A stretch of DNA of 14,015 nucleotides, taken from an uncultured Oscillospiraceae bacterium (GTDB lineage: Bacteria; Bacillota; Clostridia; Oscillospirales; Oscillospiraceae). Under the pieces are notes generated by a model. That model was not told the origin of the DNA and did not search any database. It was given only the letters and a program-made list of their open reading frames with translations. Positions 9,381 through 14,015 of the stretch are shown piece by piece. Numbering within the stretch: position 1 is the stretch's first letter; the number at the start of each line of letters is the position of its first letter. The position numbers and the translations under genes are program-made. The DNA is taken from positions 1 to 14,015 of the forward strand of contig CAKTXO010000033.1 of the NCBI GenBank assembly GCA_934630985.1, in the 5' to 3' direction.

Positions 9381-11522
9381 ATGCAGACCATTGCGGAAAT
9401 TCTGGCTCAGGAATTGGGTCAAAAACTGGAATATGTGGAAAATGTGGTGCGCCTGATTGACGAGGGCAACACCATCCCCTTTATTGCCCGGTACCGGAAG
9501 GAAATGCACGGTGCCATGGACGACACCACCCTCCGGGCCCTGGAAACCAGGCTCACCTACCTGCGTAATCTCCAGGATCGCCGGAACGAGGTGAAAAAGG
9601 CCATCGAAAATCAGGGTAAGCTGACACCGGAGCTCTCCGCCGCCATCGATGCCGCCGCAACTATGACCGAGGTGGAAGACCTGTACCGACCCTATAAGCA
9701 GAAGCGGCGCACCCGTGGCTCTATCGCCCGGGAGAAGGGGCTGGAGCCTCTGGCGGAGGCGATTTTTGCCCAGGACGGCCGGGATCCCCAGGCTCTGGCG
9801 CAGGATTATATTGACCCGGAAAAGGGCGTGAACACCGCAGAAGAAGCCCTGCAAGGCGCAAACGACATCATCGCCGAGAATCTTTCCGATGACGCGGACA
9901 TCCGCAAGGCCCTGCGCCAGCTGGTCATGCGCCGGGGTACCTTTACCTGCAAGGCGGCGGAGGATGCGGATGAGGACGGCGTTTATCGCCTCTACTACGA
10001 CTTCTCCCAGCCCATTCCCCGGCTGCTGGATCACCAGATTCTGGCCATCAACCGGGGCGAAAAGGAAGGCATTCTCAAGCCCGCCGTCACCCTCACCGGC
10101 AATGAGGGCGCCGCGCTGGTATGCCGTGCCGCTCTGAAGCCCACGGCTCAGGTCTCCGCCTTTGTCCGCTCCGCCGCCGAGGATGCCTACGACCGGCTGA
10201 TTTTCCCCGCCATCCAGCGGGAGGTGCGCAACGAGCTTTCCGACCGAGCCTACGCCGGTGCCATCGCAAACTTTGCCCTGAACCTGAAGCCCCTTCTCAT
10301 GCAGCCCCCGGTAAAGGGCTTTGTGACCATGGGGCTGGATCCTGGATATCGGAACGGCTGCAAGGTGGCCGTGGTGGATGCCACCGGCAAGGTGCTGGAC
10401 ACCGCCGTAGTCTACCCTACTTTCAACGAGCGGAAAAAGCAGGAGGCCATCACCATTCTGTCCGGTCTCATGCGCAAGCACCACGTCCGGCACATTGCCA
10501 TCGGCAACGGCACTGCCTCCCGGGAAACCGAGGCCATGGCGGTGGAAATGCTTCGCGCTTTCCCGGAGGCCAGCTATGCCATCGTCAACGAGGCCGGGGC
10601 TTCGGTTTACTCCGCCTCTCCCCTGGCCGCCGAGGAATTTCCGGAATACGATGTAAATCTTCGCTCTGCCGTGTCCATTGCCCGGCGGCTGCAAGACCCT
10701 CTGGCGGAGCTGGTGAAAATTGACCCCAAAGCCATTGGCGTGGGACAGTATCAGCACGACTGCCCTCAGAAGGAGCTGGACGCGGCTCTGGGCGGCGTGG
10801 TGGAGGACTGTGTGAATAACGTGGGCGTGGATGCCAACACCGCCTCCCGGAGTCTTTTGCAGCAGGTGTCCGGCCTGACCGCCGTCACCGCTAAGAACAT
10901 TGTGGCCTATCGGGAAGAAAACGGCCCCTTCACCAGCCGGGCGCAGCTGAAAAAGGTGCCCAAGCTTGGGTCTAAAGCCTTTGAGCAGTGCGCAGGCTTC
11001 CTGCGAATTCCCGAAAGCAAGGAGGTGCTGGACAACACCGGCGTCCACCCGGAGTCCTACCCTGCCGCAAAGGCGCTGCTGGAACTGCTGGGCGTGAAAA
11101 AGGGTGAGGGCCTGACCGGTCTGGACGAAAAGCTGGCGGCATACGGCCTTGGAAAAGCCGCGGCTGCCTGCGGCGTTGGTGAGCCTACTCTTGCCGACAT
11201 TGCCAAGGAGCTGGCAAAGCCCGGCCGGGATCCCCGAGACGAGCTGCCCGCCCCGGTGCTTCGGAAGGACGTGCTGGAAATGAAGGACTTAAAGCCCGGC
11301 ATGGAGCTTACGGGCACCGTGCGCAACGTCATTGATTTTGGTGTGTTTGTGGATATCGGCGTTCATCAAGACGGGCTGGTGCACATCTCCGAGGTATGCA
11401 ATAAGCGTCTTCGCCATCCCAGCGAGATGGTGAAGGTGGGCGATATTGTGAAGGTCGTGGTGCTCGGCGTGGATGAAAAGCGGCACCGGATCAGCCTTTC
11501 CATGAAGCAGGCGAAAAAGTGA
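9381..11522 (+). CDS. tex: Tex family RNA-binding transcription accessory protein, 713 aa
   Basis: Tex is a conserved cytoplasmic nucleic-acid-binding protein related to eukaryotic Spt6. Domains in order: a helical N-terminal part with the family motif IPFIARYRKE (32-41) and the linker DLYRPYKQKRRTRG (100-113); a YqgF/RuvX-like RNase H fold from about 315 (VTMGLDPGYRNGCKVAVVD) to about 440; helix-hairpin-helix motifs about 490-545 (LTAVTAKNIVAYREENGPFT); and a C-terminal S1 domain (638-708, GMELTGTVRNVIDFGVFVDI to ISLSMKQ). Length is about the family norm (710-780). The frame is open upstream of 9381, but ATG 9381 has AAAGGAG eight bases before it and gives the standard start. The gene is a stand-alone unit; after the stop there is only a G-T-containing 9-bp hairpin and no T-run, so some readthrough towards the LRR gene is possible. 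Confidence 0.97.
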   Translation: MQTIAEILAQELGQKLEYVENVVRLIDEGNTIPFIARYRKEMHGAMDDTTLRALETRLTYLRNLQDRRNEVKKAIENQGKLTPELSAAIDAAATMTEVEDLYRPYKQKRRTRGSIAREKGLEPLAEAIFAQDGRDPQALAQDYIDPEKGVNTAEEALQGANDIIAENLSDDADIRKALRQLVMRRGTFTCKAAEDADEDGVYRLYYDFSQPIPRLLDHQILAINRGEKEGILKPAVTLTGNEGAALVCRAALKPTAQVSAFVRSAAEDAYDRLIFPAIQREVRNELSDRAYAGAIANFALNLKPLLMQPPVKGFVTMGLDPGYRNGCKVAVVDATGKVLDTAVVYPTFNERKKQEAITILSGLMRKHHVRHIAIGNGTASRETEAMAVEMLRAFPEASYAIVNEAGASVYSASPLAAEEFPEYDVNLRSAVSIARRLQDPLAELVKIDPKAIGVGQYQHDCPQKELDAALGGVVEDCVNNVGVDANTASRSLLQQVSGLTAVTAKNIVAYREENGPFTSRAQLKKVPKLGSKAFEQCAGFLRIPESKEVLDNTGVHPESYPAAKALLELLGVKKGEGLTGLDEKLAAYGLGKAAAACGVGEPTLADIAKELAKPGRDPRDELPAPVLRKDVLEMKDLKPGMELTGTVRNVIDFGVFVDIGVHQDGLVHISEVCNKRLRHPSEMVKVGDIVKVVVLGVDEKRHRISLSMKQAKK

Positions 11523-11613
11523 GGATTCCCAGCATATCAGAAACCGGGAGTTTTCCTCTTGGTTGACATAACCGTGTTCAAATATTAGCAAATTGTAACG
11601 TTTTCCAGGGTGC

Positions 11614-11642
11614 TTGACTTTAATCTGCCGATAGAGTATAAT
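11614..11642 (+). promoter_or_regulatory. Sigma-A promoter of the LRR protein gene
   Basis: TTGACT (11614-11619), 17-bp spacer, TATAAT (11637-11642). The start near 11649 gives a leader of about 26 nt with GGAG seven bases before ATG 11675. Confidence 0.85.
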
Positions 11643-11674
11643 TACCGGTGATTCCTTGGAAATGGAGTATTTTT

Positions 11675-13396
11675 ATGAAGAAAGCAACCAGATTTCTGGT
11701 ATCTCTGATGCTTCTGCTGCTGATTATTGCCAGCATCATCTGGTACCTGTTCATCTATGACCGGGCCTTCACCCGGGACACCCTGCTGAGCCAGGCTCGG
11801 TATCAGGCCATAAACGGCAATTCCCGGCTTTCCTCCTGGTTCTACGACTGCGCCTACAGTTTCTCCGGTCACGACGAAAACGTGGCCATTGAGCTTGCCA
11901 ACCAGTACAAGAAAACCGGCAACTACACCAAGGCCGAGCTGACCCTGACCACCTCTATCCGGGACAATCCCACGGTGGAGCTGTACACCGCCCTGAGCGA
12001 GGTGTTCGTGGAGCAAGATAAGCTCTTGGACGCGGTTTCCCTGCTGGAGCAGATTCCTGAGGGTTCCATCCGCCAGGAAATTGAGAACCAACGTCCTTCC
12101 GCACCCCAGGCCGATCAGGAGCCCGGCTTTTTCAGCCAGTATATTGATGTGCACCTGACAACCGACGGAGATGCCATTTTCTACACCACCGACGGAGATT
12201 ACCCCTCCATGGCCGGAGATCGCTACAGCGGCGGCATTACCCTGCCCGCAGGCGAAACCAAGATCCGTGCCATTGCTGTGAAGGAAAACGGCCTTGTCAG
12301 CCGGGTTACCGACCTGGATTACACCGTCACTGGCGTCATCGAAAAAGCGGAATTCCAGGACGCTGCCATGGAGGCTGCTATCCGGGAGCTGATTCACACC
12401 AGTGCCACTTCTACGGTTTACACCGACGCTCTGTGGGATATTACGGATTTCACCGTCCCCGAGGGAACCAAGGATTTCAGTGACCTAGCCTACCTGCCCA
12501 ATCTGACGAGCCTGACCATCAACAGCCTGCAAATTCCTTCTCTGGAATGCCTGACGCCCCTGAGCAAGCTGGTGGTGCTGGATCTGACGGGCAGCAGCTT
12601 CCCGGTGGACGACCTGAAAATTCTGGGTACCCTGCCTTCCCTGTCCAGCCTGACCATGGCGGAGTGCTCCCTGAGCACCCTGGCCGGTCTGGAAAACGCC
12701 AAGAATCTGACCCTGCTGGATTTGCGTGGGAATACGCTGAAGAAGCTGGAGCCTTTGTCCGGCATGACCTCTCTGGCGGAACTGAACCTTCAGAACAACG
12801 CCGTCACCGATCTGACCGCCCTGAGCGGCCTGACGAATCTTGCGAAGCTGAATGTGGGCTTCAACGCGCTGACCAGCCTCTCCCCCATCCGCAGCTGTAC
12901 CCGGCTGACCTGGTTAAACGCCGACAACAACCAGATTACCGTTTTGGACGGTGTGGAGGCTCTGACGGGTCTTACCACCCTGGACATCAGCTACAACAAA
13001 CTGGTGAGCGTAGATGTGTTGTCTGGACTGACGGAGCTGACGGAGCTGGGCATCGGCAGCAACACCATCACCGATATTTCCGCCCTGAAAACCCTGACAA
13101 AGCTGCAAAGCTTTGACTTCTCTTCCAATCAGGTACCGGCGCTGCCTGAGTGGCCCGATGGCTGTGCCCTGCAAACCATCGATGGTTCCTATAACGCGCT
13201 GACGAACATCGACGGCCTGAAAAACATGCAGTCTTTGACCCATGTGTATATGGACTACAACCTGATTACGAACATCGATGCCCTGAAGGACTGCTACTGC
13301 CTGGTGCAGGTAAATGTCTTCGGCAACGTCATCAAGGACGTGTCCGCCCTGCGGGATAAGGACATCATCGTAAACTACGACCCCACCGCGGCGTAA
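11675..13396 (+). CDS. Membrane-anchored leucine-rich-repeat protein with TPR-like and CHB_HEX-type domains, 573 aa
   Basis: The GTG at 11648 extends the frame but lies at the transcription start; ATG 11675 with GGAG seven bases upstream is chosen. An uncleaved anchor at about residues 4-26 (ATRFLVSLMLLLLIIASIIW) puts the rest outside the membrane. Residues about 35-125 are helical and TPR-like (ELANQYKKTGNYTKAELTLT). About 155-218 resemble the chitobiase/hexosaminidase C-terminal-type domain (IFYTTDGDYPS...ITLPAGETKIRAIAVKENG). About 225-270 form an internalin-style cap (FQDAAMEAAIRELI), and about 275-565 hold roughly twelve 22-residue leucine-rich repeats (LTSLTINSLQIPSL, LAELNLQNNAVTDLTALSGL). 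No cell-wall sorting signal is seen. It is likely a surface binding protein; the ligand is unknown. Confidence 0.88.
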   Translation: MKKATRFLVSLMLLLLIIASIIWYLFIYDRAFTRDTLLSQARYQAINGNSRLSSWFYDCAYSFSGHDENVAIELANQYKKTGNYTKAELTLTTSIRDNPTVELYTALSEVFVEQDKLLDAVSLLEQIPEGSIRQEIENQRPSAPQADQEPGFFSQYIDVHLTTDGDAIFYTTDGDYPSMAGDRYSGGITLPAGETKIRAIAVKENGLVSRVTDLDYTVTGVIEKAEFQDAAMEAAIRELIHTSATSTVYTDALWDITDFTVPEGTKDFSDLAYLPNLTSLTINSLQIPSLECLTPLSKLVVLDLTGSSFPVDDLKILGTLPSLSSLTMAECSLSTLAGLENAKNLTLLDLRGNTLKKLEPLSGMTSLAELNLQNNAVTDLTALSGLTNLAKLNVGFNALTSLSPIRSCTRLTWLNADNNQITVLDGVEALTGLTTLDISYNKLVSVDVLSGLTELTELGIGSNTITDISALKTLTKLQSFDFSSNQVPALPEWPDGCALQTIDGSYNALTNIDGLKNMQSLTHVYMDYNLITNIDALKDCYCLVQVNVFGNVIKDVSALRDKDIIVNYDPTAA

Positions 13397-13580
13397 TACT
13401 ATTTCTTAAGTAAAATGATTTCATCATTTTACTTAAGCCGTTTCACGGCAGACCGCCTGACGGCGGTAAGAAATGTATTGACTTCGTTTTTTAGCGGCAG
13501 TGGCCGCTGGCCACAATCCTGCGGCCGAATAAAACGCTTTTAAGCGTTTTATTAAAAACTCGTATAAAGCGCGGCAAAAA
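13397..13580. other. Gene-free, hairpin-dense spacer after the LRR gene
   Basis: No credible gene is present. At least five inverted repeats follow one another: a perfect 15-bp stem (arms 13405-13419 and 13423-13437, CTTAAGTAAAATGAT, loop TTC), GCCG/CGGC around TTTCA, ACCGCC/GGCGGT around TGAC, AGCGGC/GCCGCT around AGTG, and a 12-bp stem (13528-13539 with 13542-13553, AATAAAACGCTT). None except the terminator at 13582 has a proper T-run. The packing suggests a structured dispersed repeat or an RNA 3' end, not a random spacer. Confidence 0.55.
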
Positions 13581-13581
13581 G

Positions 13582-13608
13582 GGCGGCTCCAATCGGAGCC
13601 GCCTTTTT
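13582..13608. terminator. Strong bidirectional intrinsic terminator
   Basis: GGCGGCTCC (13582-13590) pairs perfectly with GGAGCCGCC (13595-13603) around AATC. TTTTT follows on the plus strand and, from AAAAAGG on the left, CCTTTTT on the minus strand. It probably ends the LRR transcript and could also stop readthrough from the CinA-like gene. Confidence 0.85.
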
Positions 13609-13620
13609 CCTTGTGAAGGA

Positions 13621-13840
13621 GCTGTCTCAAAATAGCAAAGTGCCCAAATAGAACAATGTCATTGCGAGCCAGTGCTCACACTGGCGTGGCAATCCCCCCG
13701 ATTTTCAAACATCTACGTTAGGAAATCTCGGATTTTACGCCTATCCGGGGGATTGCCACACCAGTGACATCGGTCACTGGTTCGCAATGACACTGTATAT
13801 TTTGGCTATTTTGACCCATAGGGGCACTTAACGAGACAAC
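13621..13840. mobile_element. MITE-like 220-bp palindromic element, copy B
   Basis: Same length and orientation as the copy at 8752-8971, with three single-base differences (one near the left inner arm, one near the right inner arm, one at the right end where TGAGACA has become CGAGACA). It sits between the terminator at 13582 and the stop of the CinA-like gene, 12 bp from the latter, so it is now part of that gene's 3' region. It encodes nothing. Confidence 0.8.
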
Positions 13841-13852
13841 CGCTTGTCACAA

Positions 13853-14015
13853 TTATTCTGCGTTTTCCAGCACCAGCTTCAGTGCCCGGTCAATGGTCTG
13901 ATTCCGGATTTCCTCCCGGGTGCCGGTAAAATGGCAGTCAATCACCTGAGCGGTTTTCTCGTCCTGATAGCCAATGAACACCGTGCCTACCGGGTTTCCG
14001 AATTCGTCGCCCCCG
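13853..14015 (-). CDS. C-terminal fragment of a CinA/PncC-type protein (5' end outside window)
   Basis: The last 53 residues of a protein are read on the minus strand, ending at TAA 13853-13855. They begin GGDEFGNPVGTVFIGYQDEK and continue with CHFTGTREEIRNQTIDRALK. This fits the end of the CinA C-terminal (nicotinamide-nucleotide amidohydrolase, PncC) domain: the family has a GPGGG-x-x-x-KPVGTV loop and a final GDR-x-x-IR-x-x-(T/A)-x-x-x-AL helix, and here the matching GG...NPVGTV and GTREEIRNQTIDRAL are in place. Such enzymes deamidate NMN to NaMN in pyridine-nucleotide salvage. The N-terminal part is outside the window, so it is unclear whether this is a long CinA or a stand-alone PncC. 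Confidence 0.72.
   Translation of the reverse strand, partial: GGDEFGNPVGTVFIGYQDEKTAQVIDCHFTGTREEIRNQTIDRALKLVLENAE

Noticed and set aside
9005..9391. 128-codon minus-strand frame across the tRNA-Ala array (and opposite-strand counterparts)
   Set aside because: Made of tRNA and repeat sequence; such frames recur wherever the repeat occurs and are not genes.
9360..11048. 562-codon minus-strand open frame opposite tex
   Set aside because: A shadow of tex; no ribosome site, no recognisable domains, and it ends in the tex leader.
12547..13116. 189-codon alternative plus-strand frame inside the LRR gene
   Set aside because: A periodic out-of-frame reading of the leucine-rich repeats.

Overview
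The window looks like chromosomal DNA from a low-profile gut Firmicute, most likely an Oscillospirales/Ruminococcaceae-type Clostridia. The evidence is the paired radical SAM protein and DUF2344 protein, an ECF sigma factor with a short-N-terminus membrane partner, a SpoIVFB-like M50 protease, Tex, an internalin-like LRR protein, clear GGAGG ribosome binding sites, and GC-rich genes separated by AT-richer, hairpin-rich spacers. The lineage is inferred from gene content only.

Layout. Positions 1-168 hold the C-terminal end of a membrane protein. Positions 169-670 hold two look-alike terminators flanking a decayed copy of a palindromic repeat, then a possible small RNA unit on the minus strand. 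Positions 670-1872 carry a small membrane protein (-), a one-TM peptide (+) and a YfcE/MJ0936-type phosphodiesterase (-). A perfect 21-bp palindrome (1977-1997) separates the phosphodiesterase from a coupled three-gene operon of small uncharacterised proteins (2045-2935, +). A tRNA-Pro(GGG) locus with a duplicated tRNA 3' end follows (3005-3353, -).

From 8547 back to 3450 seven minus-strand genes run head to tail: ECF sigma factor, its putative membrane anti-sigma partner, an 88-aa membrane protein, M50 protease, radical SAM protein, DUF2344 protein and a Lar-like zinc ribbon. Several starts overlap the preceding stop, which suggests translational coupling.

Between the sigma factor and tex lies the most unusual stretch (8657-9312). 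A tRNA-Ala(CGC) gene is followed, on its own strand, by two further copies of its 3' end and terminator. These are separated by a 75-nt two-hairpin element that also occurs downstream of tRNA-Pro with compensatory stem changes. A 220-bp palindromic element has landed in the outermost copy, and a 3-mismatch twin of it sits at 13621-13840.

The right part holds tex (9381-11522, +), a membrane-anchored LRR protein (11675-13396, +) with its own near-consensus promoter, a hairpin-rich spacer with a strong terminator, the second 220-bp element, and the C-terminal end of a CinA-like protein (-). No CRISPR array, full insertion sequence or complete defence system is visible. The most novel signal is the repeated tRNA 3'-end/two-hairpin architecture.
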